From assembly GCA_905221605.1 (NCBI GenBank), contig CAJNDS010002402.1, forward strand, positions 372,001 to 436,000: a stretch of DNA of 64,000 bases, read 5' to 3'. This stretch comes from Symbiodinium natans. Taxonomy: Eukaryota; Sar; Dinophyceae; Suessiales; Symbiodiniaceae. The notes beneath the pieces are model-generated. The model did not search any database, was not told the origin of the DNA, and saw nothing but the letters and a program-made list of their open reading frames with translations. The position numbers and the translations under genes are program-made. Below, piece by piece: positions 1-12,389 of the stretch (positions are counted from its first letter, which is position 1; each line of letters begins with the position of its first letter).

Positions 1-1
1 T

Positions 2-988
2 GGTTCCATCGTGGAGTTCCTGAAGCTCTTACCCTTGCTTGCCGAGAAGTTCCATGTGGTCGCCCCAAGCATCCCTGGCTACGGTTGGAGCGAGGCCCCC
101 AAGCGCAGAGGTGCGGGTGCACAGTTCATGGCAGACCACATGGCCGAGCTGATGCGAAAGCTAGGCTACGACACTTATGTTGCGCAAGGCGGCGACTGGG
201 GTGCCATCATCACCTCGCTCGTTGCGCAGCGCTTCCCGCAGAACTGTGTGGCACTTCACATAAATATGTGCGTTGCGATTCCCAGTGATTGGTACGACGT
301 CGTCAAGGCGTTGCTTGGATTGCCGTTCTGGACTCGAGAGGAGTGGGCAGGGCTCAAAACCACAATGTATTTCCAGAAGTATGAGACAGCCTATCAGAAG
401 CTCCATGGCACAAAGCCACAAAGCCTCGGATACGGGCTCAACGACAGTCCAGTTGGGCTTTTGGCCTGGATCCTGGAAAAGTTCCAGAGCTGGAGTGACA
501 GTCGTGGAGGTCGCCCGGAGGCGAGTGGCCTGACCATGGACGAGATTTTAACAAATGTTATGGTATATTGGACAACCCAAAGCATCACCTCCAGCCTGAG
601 GCTCTACTATGAGACCTTGTCTATCCACCCGCCCCCCCAAAGCGATGCAAGCGATAAGGGGCGGAGCCGCTTCAAAGGTGTCAATGTGGCTGTGCCCACC
701 GGAGTCTTGTGGGCCCACACCGATCTGTATAAACTGCCTCGCAACATCGTAGCGCTTTGCTATAACATCCGTCAGTGGAGCACGCCTTCCAAGGGAGGAC
801 ACTTCTTTGCTTTTGAGCAGCCGCAGATCATGGCAGCTGACATCGAACGCTTTTTCTGCAAAACGCTGGACTTTCATCATTGCAAGAAGAACGCGCCATC
901 CCCTGGCCGGCCGGTCCGCCCTGGAAAGTACATTCTCTTGGCCGTAATGGCTGCGGGGATTATTCGAGCATTGCGCTCTCGGCTGTAG
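2..988 (+). CDS. Epoxide hydrolase, alpha/beta-hydrolase fold (3' part, 5' end outside window)
   Basis: The frame is open from the first bases and starts within the oxyanion motif remnant GSIVEF, which matches the HGWPGS-x-EF motif of microsomal/juvenile-hormone-type epoxide hydrolases, so the N-terminus lies upstream of the window. The nucleophile Asp sits in QGGDWGA (codon at 194), the general-base His in SKGGHFFAFEQP (codon at 800), and a likely charge-relay Asp in LWAHTDLYK. These enzymes hydrolyse epoxides to diols. The C-terminus ends in a basic linker and a hydrophobic stretch (KYILLAVMAAGII) followed by RALRSRL, which could anchor it to a membrane. The 987 bp carry no intron, unlike the other genes in the window. 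The family assignment is firm; the substrate is unknown. Confidence 0.9.
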   Translation, partial: GSIVEFLKLLPLLAEKFHVVAPSIPGYGWSEAPKRRGAGAQFMADHMAELMRKLGYDTYVAQGGDWGAIITSLVAQRFPQNCVALHINMCVAIPSDWYDVVKALLGLPFWTREEWAGLKTTMYFQKYETAYQKLHGTKPQSLGYGLNDSPVGLLAWILEKFQSWSDSRGGRPEASGLTMDEILTNVMVYWTTQSITSSLRLYYETLSIHPPPQSDASDKGRSRFKGVNVAVPTGVLWAHTDLYKLPRNIVALCYNIRQWSTPSKGGHFFAFEQPQIMAADIERFFCKTLDFHHCKKNAPSPGRPVRPGKYILLAVMAAGIIRALRSRL

Positions 989-1169
989 TTGCAGTGTCAG
1001 CCCTCGTCCGTGTACTTTCCTTTGTAGCCCCAGCTGGCGGGCTTGCAACCCGTCCAAAGCCCATGAGACACGCATCAGCATATGCAGCATATGCGCACCC
1101 AGAAAGAAGACTCGTCCTGTTGCAGATCGGGAGGTGTGAGATCCGTCCTTGTGCCTGTGTGTCTCTGAG

Positions 1170-2372
1170 TGGCCAAGGATGCGGCGAGGGATGCTGCAGA
1201 GGCTGCAATGGCAATCTGCGAGGAGCAGCAGGACGGGGCTCTCTCAGAAGTCTCAAGAGAAGACCGAAGGCATCTGGCTTTACTGTAAGTAGATAAAATG
1301 AGGCTGCTTGAAATTGAGATCTTGTGTTTTTTGCAGAGGACAAGGCCTTGGAAGCCAAGGTTCATTTGACGGCCCGCTCCCGTGCTTTGCCAAACCTGTG
1401 CTCTCCAGAATTATCCCAGAATCCTCCAGCTGTTGCAGGTCTCCCGGATCAACCTCCGAATCCACGACTTCGAGTCTGCAGTTCAGGTCCGAAACCTGTG
1501 CAATGTTCAGCAAGTTTTTCCGAAGTAGCTGCATAGCAGACACCCGTCGCCAGGAGGTGCGAGAGGCACGGTAGAATGACCTCGGGATTGAGGAGGAAAG
1601 GGCACGGCCAAGCTGTGGTTTTGCTTTTGAAGGCCATCGCCATCTATCAGCAGACGGGAGAGGGCCGGAAGGAGGCAGCAGCATTCTACGAGTCGTTGGC
1701 TCTGCTAGCCATGTGACAGCACGTGACATCATGTGACCATGAGAAGCGGCAAGAAGCATGGTGGCCCGTGTTACCGAGATTTACCGAGGCTTGCAGGCGT
1801 CTGCATGGAATATGGCAACCTCAACGAGGGCCATCAAGCTGCTGACAAGGCGAGAGAAAACAGTGAAAGTTAGTTTCAAGCTCGCAGGTACCTCAAGAAC
1901 GCGTTGATGCATGAGCCATCTTTTCAGAATCTTGTCAAGGGTCGGCGCGCATTCCCCGATGTCAAAGGCCCAGGGGCTCTGGCAAAATGAAGCAGACAAG
2001 AAAGAGGAGATCAAGGTCCGACTGCCCAGAAATGTGTGGGGCACTTGCGCACAAGCGCGCTCCCGTATTGCGCAGGCCAAGCTGCCCAGACCTTAGCTCT
2101 TCTGCAAGTTCTGCGCGCTGCAAAAGATTTCAGCACAGAAGCTCGCGTAAGCCATGAACTCAGCAGCCCAAACACGTTCTGGGAGGCGCCTTGCCGAGCT
2201 GGTTGCCATGAAAGGCTGTCGACCCAGCAACACCATGGAACACCATGGAGCACCATCCCAACAAGTTGCCCAAACAAGAGCATCCCAACATCTTAACAGA
2301 AATCAACTCCGAAAGGTCAGATAGACGAGGCCATCCAAATGGCCACCGAGGCCATGCCTGGCTCCTCTGACT
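1170..2372 (+). CDS. Exon islands with TPR-like helices (unidentified gene)
   Basis: Three short islands read as amphipathic, Ala/Glu/Lys-rich helices. At 1170-1284 there is VAKDAARDAAEAAMAICEEQ, ending at a canonical gtaagt donor (1285). At 1615-1710 there is KAIAIYQQTGEGRKEAAAFY, the clearest TPR-like piece. At 2323-2372 there is IDEAIQMATEAMPGSS. They share strand and style and could be exons of one TPR-type gene, but the joints could not be resolved in frame. No enzyme motif is visible. The remainder of 989-4119 shows no other recognisable gene. A degraded gene is an alternative. Confidence 0.3.
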
Positions 2373-4119
2373 GATGGAAGTGATGTGCTAAGTGCCAAGC
2401 AGTCTATGACCTTGCACTGGCTCAAAGGAGGCAAGATTCGTATGCACAGAGCCATCAACTATGCAAAGGGCTGATGTGTAGGTCGTGGACCGCAAGTTGA
2501 ATGAGGGGCTCGTAGCTGTGGGCCTTAGGAGCATTAGGAGCACATGGCGCAGTGTGGAGCGGACCGCACGTCATGACTGCCGACATTATTGACAACTCGA
2601 CTCTGCGACTCTTGCTGCAACAGGTCCTGCCATGAATAAACCACGAAGAAAATAGGGAAGGGGAAGCACGAAACAGAGGAAAGTGGGAGAGGAAACGGCC
2701 ACAGAACGGGGAAGCCCTGCCAGGGGGGTCTGGAACCAAGCCTCAGCTCGGAACCTCTCTGGAGCCCCCTCGCAACCGCCTTCTTCCCGGTTTGAGCCTG
2801 GGTGGTTGCAGCTGTAGCTGTATGTGTGGTTGATTTTGCCAGGGGTGTGGTTGCCGCTACGGGTCAGGCTTCTCCCTGATACGCTTTCCCCTGTTTCGCC
2901 CGTCCTCCCACGTAGCGGCAGAGAGGAAATGCAGCAAGAGCCTGCCAAATTTGAGGCTGGCGCGAGTGGTTAGTTGCCTCTTCCGAAAGCGCGTGACGGA
3001 GGCTGGATGCGAGGGTCCCTCAAGTGTCAAAGGCTGTCCTTGATCGGTGCACGGAGGTCCACGGCCTTCCAGGAAGGCTTTGAAGACCGGGGGCACGTGG
3101 GTGCGTTTGTCTCGCAGGGGCCAGACCTGGGCCTTCAGTTCCTGGAGCTGCCGCCAGGGGCCTGTGATGTCCTGGTGCCATCACGCGACATGGCTCTGAA
3201 ATAGGACAGAAAGTTGCAACTGAAGAGAGGAAGGGAGCAAGAGAACAAGACGTAAGAGTCTGCTTCTTGGTCCATTCACCTACACATGAGACCCCTCTTA
3301 GGACTTGCCGGCCTAGATGGCGGGAAGCCTCTTGCACCGCTCCTTGGCTATAGTGATTCAGAAGCAGCCACAGCCGCGGCGAGCACTGCGAGATGTTTCT
3401 GTACAGCGGAGCAGATGCATCTACGTTCAACAATTTATGACAACAGCCGGAGCAGCAAGTTGGCGATCAACTGATGGTCCAACGCGCTGAGCATGACTAG
3501 TGGACGGCTCATATTTCTTCATGCGTTTAGGTGGAAACTGCTGGAAGATCCAGAAACCCTTCCAGACCTTCCTCCTCCACCAGGCTTACAAAAAGAGCTG
3601 AAGGGTCCTTGTTGGTTGCTTGCATTAGTGGTGGCAAGTGCTTTCCCTAATGTCAGTGTGCCTCGACACCACAGGTTATCTGAAGAAAGGGAAGGGCAAA
3701 GGCAAAGGACAGCAGAGCCCTCCGGGTCTCAAGGGTCAGGGCAGGAGCAACTGGATCGCAAGTGCTTTGGCAGCAGCTCCGTGATCGCTCGAGTGCTCAC
3801 CCTGCACGCAGCAGAGCATGTTCCTTTGTGCTCCAAGATACTGTAATCAGTAGTCTCTTGCCGTCAGTGCCGAAAAACAGTTCCTTTTTCAGAAAAAGCC
3901 TTTTAAAAGCTCTTCTCCTGTCGAGCTGCAGGCTTCACCGGGCAGAAAGGCAAAGGATGCAAAGGGCGTGGCCAAAGAAACGATGAACCGGATCCGCGGG
4001 CACCAGCCCGGGGAGGCACTTTGGCAGTCGGCCGCTTTGGGGTTGAAGAGAACCCTGCCGCTTCCTGAGACTCTCCAAAAGACACTCAAAGGCCAAGACA
4101 TGGAACCGCTTCGATTAGT

Positions 4120-5826
4120 GCAGTCTTCCGCCTGTTACATGATAAGGTTCCAGACTTTGGGTACTTTGAGCCTGAGGACCCGGAAAAACAGAACATCAGA
4201 CCGCTTGTTGAAGACGTGTGTGGCGCATGTTGAGGACATGTGGCAGACCCCATTGTTTGCCGATGCAGGAGCTGAAACAAGGCACCTTTGCATGCACTTC
4301 TCTCGTTGTGGAGCGAGGCCGGCAATGAAATGGCTTGCAATTGATGCCACGGTATGGCGATGTGGCACACAATCTCTTAAAGCATCAATGATTGTCAGGA
4401 TGTTGTATGGTTCCAGATGCACTGCCAAGCCATTCATGCACTCAGCTTGCTGTACCCAGTCTGCACTTCCATCGCAACCCTTGATGCCTCTATATATCTC
4501 ACTCCGAATGCTTTGAGCTTTGCCACTGCCAAGGGATTGATTGACGCTGTGCTCGAGGAGGTGCAGCAGAAGCTACGCGACGCACCCGACGATGCTGCTC
4601 GTGATCAAGTAAAACTCGCAGATGCTTGCCTGCACGCAGCCTGCACTCAGCCTGCACTGGCTGTATTGTGCTCACAGTATGTCAAGATGCAACGTGGCAT
4701 AGCTGCTGTCTCAGGAACTGGGTTCCGTGCCTGGCCCGGATGCAAAGGGCGGTCAGGGCTGTTGGATTCACGGCCTCGTGCACGCACACTGCGCGACAGG
4801 TGCATGCGGAGGACCACCGCTGGGACGTCAAACTGCCACTGTGTTCGGAGGTCCGTTGCGCTGTGGAGCTGCTGGTGGCTCGGCAGACTCAGCATCTCAA
4901 GCAAGAGAGCGGCTTTCAGAGTTGTTCTATAGTTGGTGCCCGGCAGACCCCATGGAGCTTCAGCCCTTTTTTTTTCTCAGCCTCTCTGAATGAAAGGTCT
5001 CATCTTTGGGCAGCCTACTGGAAGATTTGGTCTCCCGAGATGCCGTTTTGGCAGAGTTGGCGTGTGTGGTCAGTGATCCAGGCGGCATCTCTCGACTTAG
5101 CTGCAAGTTCACCCCAAGTTCAGCGGAAAGTCTGAATGTTGACCCTGGCAGACACCAAATCAGACGTGTCTGGCTGTGAGGTGCCAAGCAGCAGCCGCTA
5201 CATGCCGACACCCTCCGCATAGGCATTAGATGTCAATAGAGCATCCTGAATGTTTGTGCGTCCTGCATGCGCCGGCTTCTGCGCACACAGCTCATGTAGT
5301 ATCATTGTGTCTTGTGCGGCAGTCTTGTTTCAACCTTGTTCAGGTAGCGCCTGTGCACCAGCTGTCACCGTGTTCGTGCCTTTGCAAGAGACGCGGGCGG
5401 CAATGGGCCCCACCATCCTTTGCCAAGGCCCTCCTGCTGCAAAGACATGCACCCAGATGAAGAGAAGTGTGACGGAATGTGACATGCTTCATTGTGACAA
5501 GCTGAGTGGATCTAAGGCACTCACAATCTGGAGTCGCACTTGTCCCTCTTCAAATGCGAGCAGGTTTTCATGCCGCAGGATGTGGTTGTCAAGAAGCATG
5601 GAGGCTGCTTGGCAACGAGCTAGATTTTGTGACAAGCTCGGCCGGTTTAACAGGATTCTAACAGGTGCGTAGTATTGCGCAATACGCTCGGCACCTATGT
5701 CGTGAGGATTGCCAACAATGTCTCCAGCGGGCACGGCCATCGTCATGAACTCGAACCTGCTGCACTGCGGCGGGGCCAATCTGCCGGAAGCTATGGGCGG
5801 CAGCAGACGGAGGTTGTTTTACGTGA
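4120..5826 (+). CDS. Phytanoyl-CoA dioxygenase (PhyH)-like protein, partial exons
   Basis: The best exon (about 5725-5826) reads PAGTAIVMNSNLLHCGGANL and, ten residues on, RRRLFYVTRP. This is the C-terminal core of PhyH-type Fe(II)/2-oxoglutarate dioxygenases: the third iron-ligand His is in LLHCGGAN (codon 5763-5765) and the 2-oxoglutarate-binding Arg follows in RRRLFYVT. An upstream exon (about 4120-4215) reads VFRLLHDKVPDFGYFEPEDP then EKQNIRPLVED before a GT donor; it fits an N-terminal region but is not diagnostic. A third island, 4514-4608, encodes a helix (AVLEEVQQKLRDAPDD) ending at gtaaaa and may belong here or to a repeat protein. The HxD half of the iron site was not found, so the gene model is incomplete. 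Members hydroxylate varied lipids and small molecules; the substrate is unknown. Confidence 0.6.
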
Positions 5827-6301
5827 CTCGGCCACACGCACACATATCTTCATCCATAGCTATAGATATAGATGCCTGTTTAGCGATGCTGAATTCGCCG
5901 CGAAGTCCCAGGTGACTTTTCAGACACCCGACAACACACCCGACAGGACCCTTGGCCAAAAGCATTTTTGGAAACCTGCCCGTACAATGCCAATTGAGAC
6001 GGTCTCTGGAGAACAAACTTGAATCCAAACTTCTGCCCGAAGCCTTCAGGACATCAAGTCAACCTCAACATGTACTGACATGAGTCATGGTCATGGTCAT
6101 TTACACCGTGGCGTGAAGTCTGCAAAGTGCGGCGAGGTCGTCTTTCTCTTTGCGCGAGGAGTTGCTGGAGGCCGTTGGGGCTCGTGCAGGATCTCTGAAT
6201 GCCAGTGATTTCTTGTCCGTTCGCCGTGGAAGGAGTACTTCCTCTCAGACTTTGACTCCGGGCCCGGCTTGGTGCACTCTCCAGACCCGGTCCGCAAGGC
6301 A

Positions 6302-6911
6302 AGAGGTGGTGGAAGGCTCGCTTAAAGTGAAGGAATACAGCTTTCAGCACTTCGTCCAGGAGTTGCTCCTCCGCTCTCTGCGCGGAGACAGCTCCGCCCG
6401 GCTCCAAGTTGGTAAGACTCTGCCCAGTCAAACAAGGGGTGCTCTCAGTCACCCTCCAGCCTCAAAGAGTGGCAGGCGATGCTGGACTTTGGTATCCACC
6501 TGCAAGAAAAAGGCGACCCTGGTGCTGTGGAGTACTTCCGCAAAGCAGCCTTGAAGAAGAACGTGACGCTTGTCTAGGAACTACTTTCAGGCGCTAGGAA
6601 GAGGCAGACAGGAATGCCTTCGACGTCTTTCAGGGATGCACTGGGCCTTGACATGGCATTCTCACTGACTGTGAGTCCGCGGATTGATGGTGAAGTCATC
6701 GCTGGAGAATCACACAGCCTGAGGAAAGCGTTTGCATATATGGCAGACGTGTTCGAGCAAGGCAGGTTTGCCATCTCGCACAGAACATGTTATGATGTTA
6801 TGACTTGTTACATGGCTCACAATACCTATAGAGTTCGTGGTGGAAGGCTTGCTGGGGATCCCTCGGAATCCGGAGGAAGCCACGAAGTTGCGCAACTTTG
6901 GTTTCTTGGCT
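6302..6911 (+). CDS. Sel1/TPR-like repeat exons
   Basis: Three pieces read as helical-repeat protein. 6302-6411 carries EVVEGSLKVKEYSFQHFVQE and LLLRSLRGDSSARLQ and ends at gtaaga. 6460-6577 carries GIHLQEKGDPGAVEYFRKAA, close to the Sel1 pattern of Gly, hydrophobic, Ala, Tyr-Phe and Ala-Ala. 6830-6911 carries GLLGIPRNPEEATKLRNFGF, again Sel1-like. Sel1 and TPR repeats are protein-binding scaffolds. The first two pieces do not join in frame with the simplest acceptor, so a boundary is misplaced or an extra small exon is missing. They follow the PhyH exon on the same strand and could be its C-terminal region or a separate gene. Confidence 0.4.
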
Positions 6912-9900
6912 GAGTGCCGATGTTGCACACGGCAATCAAGCAGAGGGGCAGTGAGAGAGTGCCACTGCTTTTCCAGCGTGCTCACAGGTGCAGCTATGGA
7001 GGAGCCACACAGCTGAAGATGTTGACACATAAGCCAAAAGCGGCCACAAGACACCATGCCTTGGCTGTGGCAGCTCCAGTCAGGAGTAGCCCTGCAATGT
7101 CACCTTCAGGTCGATGAGAATGGAGGCTGGGACTCAGCTCCAGAACGATGGATGAAGAAGGAGCCGGCGAAGCGCCATTTGCTGAAGCCTTGCAGGCTCA
7201 GAACTGTTTAAGGAGCCAAAGAACCTGCTTCCGTTGAGGTTGGCAAGCTTCGCTGAGAAAATGCCAGCTCGCCCTTCTGTTTCCAAGCAGCTGGTTGTCA
7301 ACTTGTGGGTTTAGGAAACGCTGAAAAAAACGCCTTGGGGTGGATCAGGGCATGACTTCATCGCAGAACGAGAACAACAGGGACGCAGAGGCCTGACCGC
7401 TTCTGCGCATGCGCGAAAGCATCTTGCCGGCTGGCCTTGAGCTTCAAGCTTATCATAGTTTCGGCTACAAGAACTGAACTGCAATGCTTTCTGCAGGCTG
7501 AGTGCCTTCGAGTCCTGAGCATCTTTCACCAGGCGACTGCCAACCCTGGCCAGCAACATTTGCAACATTAATTTGTGGCACGGCGGCGCAGTTGCAGTTC
7601 AGCTTGCGGTCCTGGGCTGTCTTGGCTTGTTCTGAGCGTATGCGTGTACGACATGTACGATCGCAGAGCCTGGCTCAAGATACTGTCTTAATGATGCAAG
7701 CGCCACTCCAGCTTGTGCCTTATGATGCAGACGCTGCCTGACTTCAAGATGCAGCACCTTGGCTTGGATGTATCATCAATGCGGTTCTTGGAAGATAGTC
7801 GAGAACGCAGCTGTGACAAAGTGGCAAAGCTGCCTCAGGGAGGACTACTCCTACGCAGGGTCCGTTTCGCCTACCTCCCTGGCCGCACTGGGCTTGGAGC
7901 ACGTGGACCCTATGTCCCGGATATGATGGTCTGGGTCATCAGCCAGTTTCTGATATCATTGACTCAGGCTAACATGAGAACTGCTGTGCTTCATGGAATT
8001 TCGAACGTTTGGGTGCATCTGTCATGGCTTTGTCACGGCTTGGTGCTCCGAAAGACGAGGCCAAGGAGGCTGCTCTCAGAATTTCTCTTCCAGAGCTGCT
8101 CGGCCGGCAATTACAGTACATTCTGCATGGATCAAAGCTGCTCGTGTAAAAAAGATGTTACCAAACGGAACAGAGCCGCATGTTAAGCCTTGAAGTGCTG
8201 CCGATGCACCTGGCTTGGACGACGAATCGATTACTTTGAAAAGGTAAGATACAGTAAGTGAGTGGCCGTTCGAGTGATTTTTGCGAAGGTCCCGCGACAA
8301 GACTTCCAGCCGTGGAGATTATCTGGCGCCAATGCTGGCAAGCCTACGAGCTCATGAGGCCGGGTGAAACAGAGCAGGGATCGCCCCACAGTGGGTTTGG
8401 AGATGCGCCTGCGAGGTTCGAGATAAAGCTTCCCTTGACTCGTCTGCAACGAAGGTGCTCTGGCACTCTGAGTTATCCCTTTACCAATTTTTACCATCAT
8501 GTACCACATTGCCTGCTCATCGAGGCTGTGGAGCCACCAACAACACTGTCGGAAGAGTCAAGCAGTCAGCCAGAGCAGATGTCGCAAGAGCCAGAAGTTG
8601 CAGCGAAGGAGATTGGCCGCATAGTTGTCCTTGCAAGCTGCCATGTGAAGCTGCTCTGTATTCCTGATGATCCAGTGCAGGATGGCGATGTCACAGCAGG
8701 CCCCCCACCTATGTGGGAGTCCGAACGGGCTGCGAGCCCAGAAGAGATCCAGGGAGCCTCAACAACATACTGAAGCACTTTTCCAGCAGCTGACTGGCCT
8801 CTTCTGGTCCATTGTCCCCTGTGCCTGTACAAAAACATGCACGACCTGATGATGCTTTCCAATTGGAAGAGCTTTTTGCTCCTGCCAAGGTAGCTTTGAG
8901 GCAGACCCCACAAGAGACACAGTCTGAAGCAGCACCAGCAGTGGTCTCAGCACATGATCTTGCTGTTTCGGTGCAACTAGACATTGGATGTTCACCGTCC
9001 ATGTTCGAAAGTAAAGGCAGGCAAGCTTGCTGCTGAGGCTCGAGAAGTGCCACGGCGTGAAGTGGTGACGGCTGGTCTCTCAGCAACGACTCAGCAGATC
9101 ATCATCTGCAGACCCCTGTCGTTTAGGTTTCTGATGCAGAGCGCACACTCCAGATGCACCCTCACCTCACAAATCAGCGGCAACCACTAGTAGGACACAA
9201 GCATGTTTTGGAGGCGATCGAGAGCCCCAACGTGATTACTTTTTCAAATATAGAGTCTGATGTGTTTCATAAGCTTGCTAAACACAAAGTTCCACCGTAC
9301 TACCCTCCAAATGTCAGACACTTATTTTCGCAGACTCCCCCCAAACCCAGCCCAAGACTAAACCGTTGGACAGTGGAGGGGTTGGTGTCTACAGGGTTCC
9401 GGCCTCGGGGCTAAGGGTGTTGGGCTCCGGGGTTTGGGGGGAGAAAGTTTAGCTAACAACCCTACTTTTGACTACCCATATGAACCTCCATATTTGGGTC
9501 AATGGAGTGAGTGCTCTTGGAGTGAGCGCGGAATGCTCTTGTTTAGATCTGCTTAAGGTGTTCTGGAGGAAGCTCCTGGAAACCCTTTTGGAGGAAGTCC
9601 CGCATGGCCCCTTACCCTTGCAGCCCCGGGGCACACCACACTCTCATAAACCCTCGTACATCTCTTAGCATATTATTGTAAACGCTTGCGCGCCGCCTCG
9701 GCCGGGCCGGCCCACAGGAAAGGAGGAAAGAGGGCAAGGGGCGGCCCAAGAAGGGTCCCAGGGGTCTCAAGGGGGGGTTCCAGAAAGGGGTGGCGCCCCT
9801 CTATAGCAGGACCCCGCACAGAATCGGGAAGGAGATCGGATCCGTGTCTGCTTGTTCCAAACGCTTCTCGGCAGGAAGCCGAGGCGAATATTGATGTCAA

Positions 9901-10551
9901 TGCATCCGTTTTCATGGTAAGGCCGTGGACGACTGGTTTGGACTTCGACTCAGACCCTATGCACGTAACATTTCTGCACTGCAACAGCCTGTTAAGCTGT
10001 TGGAGAGCCAACGGCCAGTCATGGTCTCCCTGAGCGAGGGCCTTGCAGACTTGAAATTGGTTCAGGTGGACTCTTCGGCTGAGGCTTGCAAAGTCTTGCC
10101 TGGTTCGGGTTTCAGTGCTGCAGTTTGACAGCTCTTCCGAACAACAGACGCCGCACCTTGTTTGCGGCCTTTGGTAGGCCACATATTCTGTTTCCACAGT
10201 TCCCGGCTAGTGTGCTGGCCAGAGCAAGCGAGGAACCGCCAACCGCGCTGCTCAGCAGATTGTGCTGTGCAGCTCGGGGCAAGTCACCGTAGTCGTACCA
10301 CTCACATCGGTTAAGCCGACAATGGGGCAGCCTTTGGTTGAGCGCGTCATGATAAGCTGAGCCACATACTGAGAGCTAGGCAGAGGGGGTTGAGACCTTC
10401 AGGAGATGGGTGATCTCGACCTGGCGTTGGATGCCGCCTCCCCAGAAGCATGATAGAAAAAGGGGGGGTCCAGCCTGAAGAAACCGACTGAGGCAGCACG
10501 GAAGGAGCGCCTCGTGAGGGAGAAGGCTGGATGAGGATAGTGCCTGGTTGT
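6912..10551 (+). other. Mostly non-coding; scattered exon-like islands
   Basis: No gene is recognised. 7795-7923 has an open stretch reading ENAAVTKWQSCLREDYSYAG and SLAALGLEHVDPMSRI that looks protein-like. About 8190-8245 reads GDAPGLDDESITLKR before a gtaag donor. About 8842-8990 reads DAFQLEELFAPAKVALRQ. These may be exons of unidentified + strand genes. Around 9390-9450 there is G-rich, TTAGGG-like degenerate sequence. The rest shows no convincing coding or regulatory signal. Confidence 0.3.
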
Positions 10552-10808
10552 GCGTGTGCGCGTGCGCGTGCGCGTGCGCGCGTGCGCGTGCGCGCGGGTG
10601 CGGGTGCGCGCGTGCGGGTGCGTGAGTGCGGGTGCGTGCGTGCGGGTGCGTCGTGCGGGTGCGTGCGTGCGGGTGCGTGCGTGCGGGTGCGTGCGTGCGG
10701 GTGCGTGCGTGCGGTGCGTGCGTGTGCGTGCGTGTGCGTGCGTGCGTGTGCGTGCGTGCGTGTGCGTGCGTGCGTGTACGTGCGTGCGTGGGTGTGTGTG
10801 TGTGTGTC
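10552..10808 (+). repeat. GTGCGTGC/GTGCGGGTGC microsatellite
   Basis: About 250 bp of alternating purine-pyrimidine repeats: GCGCGTGC at the start, then GTGCGGGTGC and GTGCGTGC units, ending in (GT)n. Long open frames cross it in all three + frames and on the - strand because the repeat lacks stops; their Cys-Val-Arg or His-Thr-Arg translations are artefacts. Such tracts can adopt Z-DNA. Confidence 0.95.
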
Positions 10809-12389
10809 CTGTTATCGATGCTCAAAGTGCCAGGCCAGAGACAAGAAGGGCGCAGCCCGCATCCGAGATTTTTGTCCCCTCCAACCCCCGCTTTTCCTGG
10901 GCATTTAATGTTTGAAGGCCCGTCTAACAAGCGGAGGCCAGGGCCTCCAAATCCACCGCCGGGGGGGCTGGGAGCGTGGCCTCGCAAGAATCGCATGAAA
11001 CCGGATCTTGCCTGGTCTGCCACACCCTTGCCGGGTTTCGTTTGGGAAGCAGAGTTTCAAGCAAATTTTTGTTGAAAAGGGAATCCGCCCTCAGGTCCCT
11101 GTGGGACCCAGATCGGCACGGAAAACTTTTCTTGAGAGGGCCTCACCCCCTTCCCCAACATGTCTTAGGACCCCTTGTCAAGCCGGCAAGCTTGGCAAAG
11201 CTTGTCTGTGCACAGAGGCCACCCCTAGTAAAGAAGGACCGTGATTCGCAATGAGCAACATTCTGGCATTGGAGGGTGAGCGGTTGGATGGTTTGCTGCA
11301 CTGGGCTCTCCACCGGCTGCGCCTGCTCACCAAACAAACCTTGGCCTCGGGCCGAAAACGGGGCCCAACTGGCACAATGGCTGGGCAGCGGCACCCCTCC
11401 AGGGATTCAACTTCGTATTGAAGACATTGATAGCCTCGTTTGTAGAGCACCTGGCGACTTCATAAGACGTGTGCACATCTGGGCCACGTAAGGCTCAAGC
11501 CTTGCATAGCATCGCAACGCTCCACATGAGCACGGGAGCCCAGGAACTCTGCGGCTCAGGGCCTGCCAAAGCCAGAGTTTCTTTTTGGGGCCTTTGGGTT
11601 GTTCTTTGAGTGCTATGGGGTTCCGCAGGAGTCTGCACTACAAGAACTCGAGTAGTGCATCTAACCAGCCGCAGCCGCTGCTTTTCAGATTCGGGGGTGG
11701 GTCGTCTTGTTTTGCGCAGCATGGCCGAGCCTTGATCTCAGCTGCTCTTTCCGTGGTCCTTGGCCCATGTTTCGCTCAGAGCGCAAAGTCCTGGAAAGTC
11801 ATATATAAGAACTGTAAAAACCCAAGCGCGCGATGACCAAGGGCAGACTCTCGGACCAGACAGAGGGATGAAGTTCGCGAGCCCATGAGGATGGTCAAGC
11901 TCAGGTGCGGAAAAGCCTTTGGGCGAAACATGCGAAGCCGTTTATGTATAGGGCTTGATGGGTGGGGGGGTTTTGGTGGCGCTTCCTTTGAGCAAAGCCC
12001 TTGTGCAGGAAGACGGACTCAGCAGCCTCTGACTACCACCTCTTTCCACCACCGTCGCCTGCACCCGCAGAGTCTTGTCTCAAGGAGCTGCCTCTGATTT
12101 GGTGCTCCACCACCAAGCTTTCGCTAAGGACGACTTCGGAGAGGTACATCTGCTGCCCCCACCCTCACCAGCAACAGCAGCTTTCCGGCCTCAAGTTGAT
12201 CAGGCTTTGGCGATGCTTTAGGTAACTCTTGCCAATCATGTTCCTACGTAGACAGGGGCGAGAGGGACGGGATCACATTCTCGCAGCCCTGAGCCTGCTC
12301 GGACCGGTTGAGCCCAAGCGACCCCCAGCTCCCTTTCCCTCTTTTCAATAGCACAATGGTCCCCCGTTAGCTCCGGGCTTGTCGGGCAG
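10809..12389. other. No gene recognised upstream of CTP synthase
   Basis: No conserved exon was identified. The initiator exon of CTP synthase is expected near the 3' end of this stretch, because the first recognised exon starts without its own Met. Open frames at 11276-11491 and 11585-11836 show no family motif. Confidence 0.3.

Noticed and set aside
10376-11075. Cys/Val/Arg- and His/Thr/Arg-rich ORFs up to 215 codons
   Set aside because: Caused by the GTGCGTGC microsatellite.
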